A stretch of 64,000 nucleotides of DNA from Galeopsis tetrahit. Its lineage: Eukaryota > Streptophyta > Magnoliopsida > Lamiales > Lamiaceae. The position numbers and the translations under genes are program-made. Positions 35,102 to 45,651 of this stretch are shown here, in pieces. Location: positions 16,895,840 to 16,959,839 of the forward strand of contig OY776123.1 of assembly GCA_963675135.1 (NCBI GenBank). The letters run 5' to 3'. Position 1 is the first letter of the stretch; the number at the start of each line of letters is the position of its first letter. The notes beneath the pieces are model-generated. The model searched no databases. It saw only the letters and a program-made list of their open reading frames with translations, and was not told the origin of the DNA.

Positions 35102-35829
35102 TGTTGTACGCACTTTTATCGGGTTGACTCGGTTGTGGACTGTTTTTGGTACGATACAAACATGTATTAATGATCGGGGGTTTATTACGTGTTTAATGGA
35201 GTGTTTATGATGATCTTATGAAGAACAAAGCAAGAAAGATCAAGAACAGTGGTGTAGCTTCTTGGAGAAGCTAAAAGCTTGAGAGCTTTGGGAGTATTTA
35301 TTGCTTTAGGTTGGGGAGATTGGGTGAAAAATGAAACTTGTCTTCAAATCAGCCCCTTTTAGGCATTATATAGTGGTTTCCAGGGGCTGCCCGTCCTTTA
35401 CACGTGGCACGCCCTCACTGGACCTTACTTCTGCCCGAAAAGATGATTTGATGGCGCATTTAATGCTAAACCGCCTTTGGTGCTCGTCCTCGCCGATATG
35501 CCGAGGAGATGAGCTATGGTGGTCGCCGGAGGACCATGTCGAGGAGTGTGGTCGCCACGCTCCATGCTGTCTCCCAAGGCTTCAACACTTAGATTTTCTA
35601 ACTATGAATAGACCTGTGCTCGCCACACATTTGGGCGAGCAGCTAACTAAACCATGTGCTCGCCAACATCTTTGGGCGAGCACTTAAATATATTAAATAC
35701 ATCTATATTATTACATTTCCTTGGTCTTGTTGACTAGTCGTCGCAAGACTTTGTTGACCGGTCCTCGCCACGTAAACTGGTGACTAGGATTGACTTGTCA
35801 AAGATTGACTTCTTTGACTAGGTATAACA
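35102..35829 (-). repeat. LTR, right copy (5' LTR of the minus-strand gypsy element)
   Basis: Same 728-bp sequence as the left copy, at a constant offset of 11,184. It would supply the minus-strand promoter for gag-pol (TATA-like complement near 35365-35374). Plus-strand read-out from this LTR could in principle run into the rest of PILS exon 1. Confidence 0.95.
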
Positions 35830-38800
35830 GGGTTGTTAGAGCTGTTGAAGGTGGCATCGATGCCAATATTGCAGGTGCTTTTGATAAGCATGTTGGGAGC
35901 TTTCATGGCCACTGATTATCTCAATCTTCTTCCTCCTGAAGCTAGAAGGTTTATGAACAAAGTAAGTTACTTATAATATTTAATCTCTAATTCTTATAAC
36001 TACAAAGTTGTAGTTGTGTGTTTTAACAGATGCAATGCAATGCAATGCAGATAGTGTTTGTGGCCTTCACTCCATCGCTAGTGTTTTCGAGTCTGTCAAG
36101 GACCGTCACACTTCAAGACATCATCTCATGGTATATATGGACAATTTCGATTGAAAACATAGAGAGAAATATTATTTACGTCTCGTAACTTTTATCTTTT
36201 TTAAAACGTCCCAAAAAAATAAAAAAAATTAATTAATGTCCTAAAACAGAGGCCTTATATATATATGGATATAGGTGGTTCATGCCTGTTAACATTGGGT
36301 TAACTTTCATAGTTGGAGCAACATTTGGATGGGTTGCAGTTAAAATACTCAAACCAGAACCATATATTCAAGATCTCGTCATTGCCATCTGTTCTGCAGG
36401 TGCTTATTATATTTACATTCATATGTGCATTTTAAGGATTTGGATCTTGTGATATAACCATACGATTGTATTGTACATTTTTTTTACTACACAACGCAAC
36501 ATTGGATCATGTGTTGTATGGGGGAGTACTATCATGTATGTGGATTCAGTATAGCACAACATTGAGTCGTGTAGTTAAAAATATGTACAGTAGAACCGTG
36601 CGATTCTATTGCTTATATGTATATGATGAGTTGGTAGTATCACTTTGTTAGGAAATTTGGGGAACATTCTGCTGATAATCATCCCTGCAATCTGCAAGGA
36701 GAATGGGAGCCCGTTTGGAGACAAGTATATTTGCTCCACAATGGGACTTTCATATGTTTCTTTCTCCATGGCGGTATGTAATTTTATCCAAACTTTACTA
36801 AAATACCAAAGGAAATGTTGGTATATAGTAGCTAGTAACAACTTATCAAATTTTGATGGAATTAATTACAGTTTGGTGCCTTCTACACATGGACTTATTC
36901 CTTTCACAAAATACAAATTGCGGGTATAAAATACAGAGCATTTCTTGCAGCCAAGGAGTCGAAGAAGGAATCAAATAAGGATTTAGAGTCAAATGAGAAG
37001 TCTCTTCTTCTAAGCCAAGAAAATTCCCAAGTACCTCCCCTTATTAAGGACACTAAACAAGAACAAATAGTGAGTCAACAACTTTGTCTTATATAATACT
37101 ATTATAAACACAAGCTCTTAATTATAAATCTTGAAATCTGATTACATGCATAAAATTGAGTTGAAGCAAAGTGCGACAGCATGGGATCACGCGGTAGTGG
37201 TTCTGCATCGATTAGGAGAGGAGATATTGGCCCCTCCCGTCGTTGCTGCTGTAAGTTGTATTTATTTGTTTATATTGAAATATTTAGGGGATAAACTTTT
37301 AAAAATAAGTGGTTCTAAAAGCTATCAGAACAAATTATATCAATTTCAGTTTCTCGGGCTCACATTTGGAGTGGTTACGTGGCTTCGAAACCTTATAATC
37401 GGTGAAGACGCTCCTTTCAAAGTGATTAGTGACACTATTCAATTACTTGGGTAAGTCCGTATCCGTTAAAATAAGCATGCATCGACCTCTATTTTTACCA
37501 AACTATTCGATACTCACTTTGAGAAAAATAATTGCAATCATGTAGGGAGGGCACTATTCCTTGCATCACCCTCATACTAGGGGGCAACTTGATCGAAGGT
37601 AGTAGTACATTCTAATGTCTTTCATTATTTGAGGATATAAAATGCAAGTATATATATGTATTTAGGTAGTTGTGACAAATATAATATTAATTAGTTAGAT
37701 GATGAATGCAGGTCTACGGAAGCCAACATTGAGACCAAACATCATAATTGCAGTGATTTGTGTGAGATACATATTACTTCCTGCAATTGGGATTGGAGTT
37801 GTCCAAACAGCTTCATACATGGGTTTTCTTCCTCCAGATCCCCTTTACCATTTCATTCTCATGACTCAGTTCACTCTCCCACCTGCTATGAGTTTAGGTA
37901 CTTAATTTATTATTTGTTGACTTTGATATTTTATTATTTTTTCAACGAAAACATATATCGTCGTCCCATCCCTTTAGGTACAATGACACAACTGTTCGAT
38001 GTGGCGCAAGAAGAATGTGCAGTTTTGTTCCTTTGGACTTACCTGGCTGCAGCCATTGCACTCACGGGTTGGTCAACTGTTTTCATGTTGATTTTGATCT
38101 AACATCAAAACCTTAATTGTTTTTTCATTTATTAGAACTATATATATCCATGGTAATAGACCTACATATGATCATAATTGAGAATTTCAAGTGTCATTTG
38201 TATCATTTATTTATAGTGTTCATTTTACTTTTTTTTTTAAATCAATACTCTTTACTTTATATTCGTGTTTTTAAACATCATTCGTTTAATATTTTGGCAA
38301 CAGACATTCAACATCGACAACTAAAATCTACATGGACTAACTTTTAATCAAATAAAAAATATGTACCTTGTTGATTTTGTGGAAAAAAAAAAAGTTTGAA
38401 ACAAATAAAAATTAAAACTAGAGAAAAAAAGTGATGGGACAAAATGTATCATGATGTAATAATTATATGAAGAGATATTATCTAAATAGGAAAATTCAAA
38501 CCAACACGAACATTTATCACTCAAGAATGTGTATTATACATAAATTGTAAATGGAAAAATATATGTATTGATGGAAATATCTAGATTTTAAATTTATGTA
38601 AATATTGATATATCCGGTAATTTTAAAAATGTATCAACATTTTTATGAATATTAGACTCGTTATTATTATTATTACATATCAGTATTTATTAATAATTTA
38701 TTTTATAAATATTGTGAAAATATCTTTCTTTTTTTAATATCAATATTGATAATCATGAGAATTAAATATACCAAAATTATATTGAAATATTAAAATTAAA

Positions 38801-39164
38801 AATGAACTTGAAAAATACACTTTTGACTAAATTAAAAAAGCTTGAGTATCTACAACTAAAATTTTATGGGTAGATTGGGGTGTATTGGTTGTGGATTCTG
38901 TAAGATTTTTTTAGACTTTTAAAGTTTAGGGTATTCAATTCGAATTTTTAAATTTTTTGAAGTATTCAATACAGATTTTAAAAAGTCTTAAAAGATCTTG
39001 GTATTCAACAATTTATAAAGTTTAATAATCTATATATTTTATTGGATTTTCCTCCAAAAATATAAATAAATTACACTATCCAAAATCTCTTCTAAAAAAT
39101 AGAGATTTCAACGAATTCTCTAACCACTTGTTTGGATTAAAAAGCAAAGGAATGAATTTAAAAT

Positions 39165-39486
39165 TAGGGTTGGCAACGGGGCGGGTATGGGACGGGTATG
39201 GCCTGTCCCAGGACCCGCCCCGCCAAAAAAATTTATACCCGTTACCCGCCCTGTCCCGCCTCAAAACCCGCCAAAACCTGCCCCGTCCCGCCCCGCGAAC
39301 CCGGCGGGTAAACCCGCCCCGCCATAATTTTTATTTTTATAAAAAAGAACTGTAATTTAAATAAAATAGCACATTTAAAATCTGCTCTTAAAATCACAAT
39401 AAAACATCAATTCCAACATTAAATAGAACATAAAATCTTAAAAAACATACATATTGTTCAATGTAAAATTAACCTAACATATATGA
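39165..39486. mobile_element. hAT-type element fragment (GGGTTGGCAACGGG family)
   Basis: Starts TAGGGTTGGCAACGGG exactly like the 12926 element, with the same dense CCCGCCCCG subterminal zone and an AT-rich core. No matching right end was found, because another element with 'gggatgacaatattgacc' follows at about 39488. Confidence 0.6.
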
Positions 39487-39487
39487 A

Positions 39488-39870
39488 GTCGGGATGACAA
39501 TATTGACCCAATCTGCGGGTACCCGTCCCGCGAGCTTTGGGTCAGGTCGGATCTGCCCCGTATTGAGAACAAGTCGGGTCTGCCCCGTCCCATATATGAA
39601 GTGAACGGATCGGATCTGGGTCTTATGTCCGACCCACGAGTATCCGACCTAACTCGAATTATTATATAAACTTTATATATATATATATATATATAACATG
39701 AAAAATATTTATATTATTGTGAATTGTTTCAATGTATATATGCATGAAAAATATTGTTTTCGATTGTGAGAAAAAAATTAAATAAATTCAACATGATATG
39801 AAAAAACGGGACGGAGCACGGGGCGACTATCTAGAACCCGTACGGGGCACGGTCGGGTTCGGGGCATATA
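39488..39870. mobile_element. hAT-like element (GGGATGACAATATTGACC family)
   Basis: Begins with gggatgacaatattgacc and continues with CGGGTACCCGTCCCG. The right part ends near 'ggcacggtcgggttcgggg'. The reverse complement of 61750-61900 is clearly related (ATGACAGTATTGACC, GTACCCGTCCCG, CCCCGTGTATTGAGAAC). It contains a TA tract near 39675-39693. No ORF. Confidence 0.5.
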
Positions 39871-40163
39871 CAAGTGTGTTCCATATACATTTACATCAAT
39901 AGTTCCAGCGCCGAAATTTATGAAAATCTATATAAATCAATAAAAAATGTATATTTCACAATCATGTCAAGTTTATGAAAATCCATATAAATCAATAAAA
40001 AAAAGGTCAAACAAACTCTGCATGAACTCTATAAATTTTCTAAATCTACAGACTTTTTAAAGTTAAAAAAAAAATCCAATAAAATCTCAATTGAATACAT
40101 CCTCCTAAATTTCAATATCATATTCGTGAAACTATTTTAAAATATTACGACATAATCCATATT

Positions 40164-40371
40164 AGGTTAGTTTGGATGGATTAATGGATGGGATAATGTT
40201 GAATAAATTAACTCACCCTTTCCCTGTGATTAGTAATCCCACATATGCATGATAAATAGTAAAAAATTATCGGGTCTTGCTTTAATCCCGGCCACAATCA
40301 ATCAAACCAAACGTCTGATTCGTTGGGAATAAAAAGTCAATCAAACCTAATTCATTGAACCAAACTAGCCC
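40164..40371. mobile_element. small MITE with GTTAGTTTGG ends
   Basis: Left 'ggttagtttggatgg' and right 'gaaccaaactagcc' are inverted repeats around about 200 bp of non-coding DNA. Probably PIF/Harbinger (Tourist)-like by end sequence; the target duplication is not certain. Confidence 0.5.
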
Positions 40372-40382
40372 ATAATATATAT

Positions 40383-40653
40383 TCCCTCCGTCCCGTGATT
40401 ACTTGCGCACTTTTTTTATTGGGACGTCCCAAATATACTTGTACACTCTTAATATAGAAATGCCCTACAAAATTAATATATTTATAATATTATTTTATTT
40501 TTAAAATTGATACATTTTTACATACAATTTATTTTACACCTCTCCAAATTTTCTAAAACACCCCTCATTTATTTTACATCATGAATCACTAAATTTCATT
40601 TTTTAAAAAAATATTCCGATCAAACTGTGAAAGTCATCACGGGACGGAGAGAG
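40383..40653. mobile_element. Stowaway-like MITE
   Basis: Left TTCCCTCCGTCCCGTGATTA and right complement CTCTCTCCGTCCCGTGATGA, flanked by TA. AT-rich, no ORF. Confidence 0.75.
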
Positions 40654-40704
40654 TATACATTTACACTTTTATTTAGGAGTATATTTAATATTTATTTAGA
40701 TTTA

Positions 40705-41121
40705 GGGTGTGTTTGCAAACAATAGTAATTGATTCAAAGTGATTAAAATTGATTTTTGAAATAAATTTGAAAGTGAATAGTGTTTTAAAATTAAGCACTT
40801 TTAATCAATTTTGTATATGTTGTGATGTTTGCAAAACAAATAGCTTCTTTATAATTTTACAAAAATACCCTTATTACATTTGAATAAGTAATGGGTAAAC
40901 AAAAAATATTATTTAAATTGTGGGGGCAAAAATGTAAAATTGGTTACTACAATGATGAGAAGCACATGGAAGCTATTAAAAGTGGGTGGAGGGGTGCTTC
41001 ACCAAAATCACTTTAAACTACTTAATTTAATCACTTAATTGTGTTGCCAAACACTCCAAAAGTGATTATATTTTAAAAAAAAAGTGTTTTTAAGTACATA
41101 CTAGTGCTTGCAAACACCCAC
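40705..41121. mobile_element. Tourist-like MITE (PIF/Harbinger type)
   Basis: Left GGGTGTGTTTGCAAACAATA and right complement GTGGGTGTTTGCAAGCACTA. TTA flanks both sides (40702-40704 and 41122-41124), the usual PIF/Harbinger target. No ORF of note. Confidence 0.65.
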
Positions 41122-41135
41122 TTAGTATATTTAAG

Positions 41136-42082
41136 GGGGTGTATTCAATTGAGATTCTGTTGGATTTTTTTGGACTTTTAAAATCGGGGGGTATTCAATC
41201 CGGATTTTTAAAAGTCTTTCAAAATTTTGAGGTATTCAATACAAATTTTAAAAAATCTTTAGAAATCTTTAGGTATTCAACCATCTATAATACTCTATGG
41301 ATTTCGTTGGATTATCTTTCAAAAATATAAATAAATTTCACTAATCAAAATATCTTCTAAAAAGTAGAGATTTCAACGGATTCTCTTATAAGACTCTAAA
41401 AGAGAAGAAAAAAAAATGTGTTAACTATGTTCTTTTATAAGCATCACAAATTCTTCACCACCATTATTATCGTGAAAAAAATTACATCTCTGTATTTTAA
41501 AATTATGTTCTTTCTTTAAAAAATTATAGTATATCGGACACCGTCAATAATATCTAATCGACGTCAATTCCCCATTACGTGGTGTTCGATATCATCTAAA
41601 AGATTTTGGTGGTCAAGATCGTCACCCAAAAATGCAATGATTCAATCGAATTGTTGGTATTTTCAAATTGCAATTCACAAGTTCGCTGGATTACATAACT
41701 TTCTTCGGAAAGAAGGTCGCTCTGATGAATTTTCAGTCGAATATAAACAAGATCAAGATTCACCACACAACTCGACATGAAAGAGGAAAATTTGGAATTG
41801 TTTTCTCATTCTCAAAGACAACTACAACAAAGAACTTAAATGAAGATGAGAATAATAATGATAAATAATATTTTTTTTTAAACTAGGTTTTAGGGGCGTA
41901 GTTTATGGAAATCCATGGAAATCAATTAAAAAATGTGTATTTCAGAATCCTGTCAAATCTATAAAAATCCATATAAATCAATAAAAAAGTCACTCAAACT
42001 CTGTATAGAGTTTATGGATTTTCTAAATCCACTAACTTTTTAAAATCCAAAAAAATCCAACAGAGTCTCAATTGAATACCCC
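41136..42082. mobile_element. TIR DNA element with GGGGTGTATTCAATTGAG ends
   Basis: Left end GGGGTGTATTCAATTGAGAT is an almost perfect inverted repeat of the right end ATCTCAATTGAATACCCC-like sequence (42065-42082), and the similarity extends through 'tgttggatttttttgga'. About 950 bp, with no transposase frame. Flanking target duplication was not found. The internal 'gtattcaat' repeats match the element at 38.9 kb. Confidence 0.7.
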
Positions 42083-42384
42083 AAATGTACATTTAATCAA
42101 CCCATGTTTTAAAAGCATATCTATTTCAATGAAAATGATGAAAAATTCAATAATTCAAAATTAATTTATACATGTGAATGATAATGATGATACAAAGGTT
42201 GAGAAAATGGAATAGCTTAGGTTAGAGCATTATATAAGGTTTAATCAATACACCTTCAATAAAAAAACTATTTTTATATTAAATTTTGTGAAAAAATAAA
42301 GTATGCTAAAGTAAGGGGCAATTTAATTAAAGTAGGAGGGAGCTTTTGAAAATAATTTAAATAACAAAAATAAAGTTTCAACTG

Positions 42385-42487
42385 ACTCGCACAACTACCT
42401 AGGCCTTAGGTCCTGGGTTCGAGTCATGGGGAGGGAAAAAAGGGATGGGTATTTAATGTAATTCAAAAAAAAAAAAAAAAAAAAAAA
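42385..42487 (+). mobile_element. SINE with poly-A tail
   Basis: Contains CTAGGCCTTAGGTCCTGGG followed by GGTTCGAGTC (42416-42425), a polymerase III B-box match, then AGGGATGGGTATTTAATG and a run of about 22 A. A second copy lies on the minus strand at 23237-23328, and a related head at 59205-59262. Confidence 0.65.
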
Positions 42488-42765
42488 GCAGGAGGATTCA
42501 TGTGGATAAAATGTGAAAGTTGAGGGGTGAGAAAAGTATTTATGGTATTTTAGTGAGGAGAAACGGTTGCATCGTTTATCTGCGATTTGATGGTGCGAGA
42601 GACTCTCTCTCCCTAAAAATGTGGCAATGAAAGCTCAATTCCACACACATATATAGATAATTCTTCCTTTTCAATCAAGTTTCCCACAGCACCTATGTGT
42701 AAAATCAAAGTTTGGTTTGGTGGATTGATTGTTTATGCGTCGAAATTAGGAAAATGTGTTGTTGA

Positions 42766-45651
42766 ATGCAGATCGAGAAGAACAGTGTATCAGTTGAGAG
42801 TAGTTGCACAAAATTTTACATGGGTTCAGGCGCAGATGCAATACCCTGTCAAGGTAATTTAGAAAATGGGTTTTGCAGAGAGCACGAAAATAAAACGCAC
42901 GAGGATTGCGATGATTCCGCCCAAGCAAAAGCAGCTCGACCTCCATTGATGCGGCATTGCAGCAGCCAAGCTAATTTGGCTGATCCCTTTTCAATGGTGA
43001 GATCATCCTTCTTTCTGTATTTTAGTCTTCGATCCCTTGAATTTTGAATTAATTTGGGTTGTTTTATCGTACTGCTTCCTTTTCTGAATTTGGTATGTTC
43101 TTATGAGATAAGATTTTCCAATTAGTCTGCAAGTTTAGGAGAGAACATATGAGTACTAGATGCATTTCTGAGTCATTAAAGTTTAAGGGACGCTTGATAC
43201 AAAAACTTCAATGAAAATGGTAATGAGAATAAAAGATGTTAAATTCACATTCATCATAAAATAAGTTAATCATTACACTTCTAGTCTATTATCATTCACT
43301 ACTCCTTCACCTACAATTATTTTTTGTCCCCAATTATTCCAAGGTTATACCAAAACACTAACAATGTAATCCCCATTTTAATTGTAATTCACTATTCAGT
43401 GCTTCTTATAAAAGAATTTGTACCAAGCGGCCCTATGAGTTTTGCTACTAACGTACATATGATACATCATTTATCTGATACCTTAGGAGCTAGGTGAGGA
43501 CAATATGATGGATTTTTTTATAGTCTTGCTAAATATGAGTGCAATGTTATAATGGCAATATCAGTTGTCCAATAATGACCATACTTTCAATCTTTCATAA
43601 CATCAATTGCATTTCAAGTCTCTTATGATCTTGTATGATAACGACAATAAGGATCTCTTTTTCCTTGTTGCTTCAAATATGGTTGATTGCCAGTGAGGCT
43701 TCATAAGGTCAACCATTTTGATTTCTTTATTTGAATGCCTAGAAATGTCCTAACGAAATTGGTGCAAAGTCGTCAAGCGAGGATTCTGGATTTCAACCTA
43801 CATTTCGTTCAGGATGCTGCTCTGAGATAGGTCCCAAGCAGTATATGGAGGATGAGTACCTTTGTCTCGATGATCTTTCCGAACATCTTGGTACATCTAC
43901 TCCTGGAGCATTTTATGGGGTGTGTAACTTGTTTTCAGCTTAATCCTTTGAATATGTGTTTGATTCTCAAGCATTTTATCTTGTACATGACTTGAATACA
44001 TCAAAGAAAAGGCAAATGAGTTTTCTGCTCGTTATGACTTGTGAGCCAAATAAAGGTGCCAACTGCACAAAGAAATGGCTTTGTTAATTATAGCATACTT
44101 GAAAGCAAGAAGAATTCGCCCAAGTTATGTTGTAAATTTCATGAGACTGCTTTATCGAGTGGTTATTTTTTTCAGGTGTTTTCATTTTTTTCAGGTGTTT
44201 GATGGTCATGGTGGTAAAGATGCTGCATCTTTCACTAGAGAAAATATTCTTAAGTTTATCACCGAGGATTCCCATTTTCCTGATGGGGTAAAGCGAGCTC
44301 TGAAGAATGCTTTTGTAAGAACGGATCATGCATTGGCAGATCACAAGAATCTTGACCGTTCATCCGGCACCACTGCTATCATTGCTCTAATTTTGGGAAG
44401 GTAATAATTGAGTTATGACTAAACTTTTAGTTTATTACGACTTAATAGTGCGTCAAATATTTTCTCAAAAAGAATATAAAATGACAATCAGGAGATGGAA
44501 TTCTAAACTGGGCGGTGTGTGTATTTGGATTTCTGCACTACTAAGAAGCTGTTTAGATGTTGAATTTGGTGATATATGTATTTAGGTGGCGCTTGGTTTA
44601 AACGATTAAATTAGAATGGTTAATGAGAATAAATGATGGTCAGTTCACCATCATCATACTTTCATAAGGGGTAATGAGACTCATAATAAGTTAATCATTA
44701 CCCGTTTTGATTAACTATCTCCCCTCCTATAATCATTTCACTATTCATTAACCAACATAATTTTTTTGTCCCCACTTATTCAGAAATTGGATCAGAATAT
44801 TAACAATGTATCCACCATTCATTGTAGTTCACTATTCAATGATTCTCATTACTAATCCCACTGAAGAATTTGAACCAAGCCCCCCCCCCCCCCCCCCCCC
44901 ACCACCACCACAGATTTTTGGTACTTATAATGAGATATTTCGATTTCCCTGCCTTAATTCACGGAAAATTGTTGTTTCAAGTGTCATTTCATTTGATGCA
45001 TCTATACTTCTTACATCATATTAACTTCCACTTTATAACGCATGTTCTGTTACATTCATACATTTCCTTTCTTCTTCTGTGACATTGTATAACAGGACAA
45101 TGATAATTGCTAATGCCGGTGACTCTCGAGCAGTACTTGGTAAAAGAGGAAGAGCAATAGAATTGTCCAAAGATCACAAGCCCAATTGCACGTCCGAACG
45201 ACTTAGAATAGAAAAACTCGGCGGGGTTATCTACGATGGCTATCTCAATGGCCAACTCTCGGTTGCACGTGCTCTTGGGGACTGGCATATGAAGGGTCCC
45301 AAAGGTTCCCAATGCCCTTTAAGTTCAGAACCCGAGTTAGAAGAGTTGGTCCTAACAGACGAAGATGAGTTCTTGGTAATCGGGTGTGATGGCCTATGGG
45401 ATGTCATGAGCAGCCAATATGCTGTAACAATTGTGAGGAAGGAGCTTATGGCACACAACGATCCTGAGAGATGCTCGGGTGTGCTTGTGAAGGAGGCGCT
45501 CAAGCGCAACACGTGTGATAATCTAACGGTTGTTGTGATCTGTTTCTCACGGGACCCGCCTCCTCAGATTGAAATCCCGAGGTCACACAAGAGGAGGAGC
45601 ATATCAGCCGAAGGGTTAGACCTTTTAAAGGGTGTGTTGAGTAATGCTTGA
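42766..45651 (+). CDS. protein phosphatase 2C family protein
   Basis: Four exons, 42766-42996, 43743-43919, 44195-44400 and 45096-45651, join in phase to 390 codons (389 residues), stop TGA 45649-45651. PP2C motifs in order: EIGPKQYMEDEYLCLDDL, VFDGHGG (residues 137-143, metal-binding Asp), SSGTTAIIAL, ANAGDSRAVLGKRG, SVARALGDW, DGLWDVMSSQ and CDNLTVVVICF. These define Mn/Mg-dependent Ser/Thr phosphatases, which often act in plant stress signalling. The subfamily is uncertain. The start codon is the weakest call: ATG 42766 abuts a possible splice acceptor (aatgcag), so a further upstream exon cannot be excluded. Introns 1 and 3 each contain a MITE of the same family. Confidence 0.88.
43187..43433. 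mobile_element. MITE in PP2C intron 1
   Basis: Ends 'gggacgcttgatacaa' and 'ttgtaccaagcggccc' are imperfect inverted repeats. The interior (aatggtaatgagaata, agttaatcattac, ttttttgtccccaattatt) matches the element in intron 3. Confidence 0.65.
44585..44912. mobile_element. MITE of the same family in PP2C intron 3, ending in a poly-C tract
   Basis: Begins 'ggtggcgcttggttta' and runs to 'gaaccaagc', where the family end is replaced by 21 C residues (44880-44900) and a short ACC repeat. The interior matches the intron 1 copy. The poly-C run is probably slippage-prone at the element's C-rich tip. Confidence 0.65.

Larger units (their letters stand above)
23918..35829 (-). mobile_element. complete Ty3/gypsy Tat-lineage LTR retrotransposon, recently inserted
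   Basis: The element is 11,912 bp long. Two 728-bp LTRs (23918-24645, 35102-35829) begin TGTTGTACGC and end GGTATAACA. By eye they are identical along their length, including the same spurious open frame in both. A perfect GGGTT duplication flanks the whole (23913-23917, 35830-35834). Gag-pol lies on the minus strand, so the functional 5' LTR is the right-hand one. Lineage evidence: a tRNA-type PBS of the TGGCGC kind, dual RNase H domains, an antisense ORF and tandem repeats near the 3' end. These are known traits of plant Tat elements. Its GC content is visibly higher than the AT-rich host DNA. Confidence 0.95.
23910..38102 (+). pseudogene. PIN-LIKES (PILS) family gene, copy 2, disrupted by a retrotransposon
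   Basis: ATG 23910-23912 is followed after five bases by the gypsy element; coding resumes in the GGGTT duplication at 35830. Remaining exons: 35830-35961 (exon 1 rest), 36051-36130, 36275-36399, 36652-36773, 36872-37069, about 37161-37250, 37350-37450, 37546-37598, 37712-37897, 37978-38102. Sizes match copy 1 except exon 5 (one codon shorter) and exon 6. Across introns the frame is open and closely similar to copy 1, so the gene was probably functional before insertion. The expected exon 6 acceptor (TAG in copy 1) is CATA here; the next AG would skip three codons in frame. No normal product is expected while the element is present, unless transcription starts inside it. Confidence 0.88.
38878..40104. 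mobile_element. TIR DNA element with GGGGTGTATT...AATACA ends, carrying nested insertions
   Basis: Left end 'ggggtgtattggttgtgg...ggattctg' and right end 'aatccaataaaatctcaatt'. Subterminal motifs 'gtattcaat' recur (38928, 38965, 39001). The right end is closely similar to that of 41136-42082, which identifies the family. The interior 39165-39870 consists of hAT-like material, so the original length was probably near 500 bp. Confidence 0.6.
38103..42765. other. transposon-rich spacer between PILS copy 2 and the PP2C gene
   Basis: No gene recognised. It holds, in order, two members of one TIR family (38878-40104 and 41136-42082), hAT-like insertions inside the first, a 'ggttagtttgg...ccaaactagcc' MITE, a Stowaway element, a Tourist-like MITE and a SINE. 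Near 38560-38760 is AT-rich DNA with 'tattgatat' motifs related to the element at 13.7 kb. The last 150 bases are likely promoter and 5' UTR of the PP2C gene. Confidence 0.6.

Noticed and set aside
44806..45082. Frames with proline- or histidine-rich tracts
   Set aside because: They translate the poly-C and ACC repeat inside a PP2C intron.
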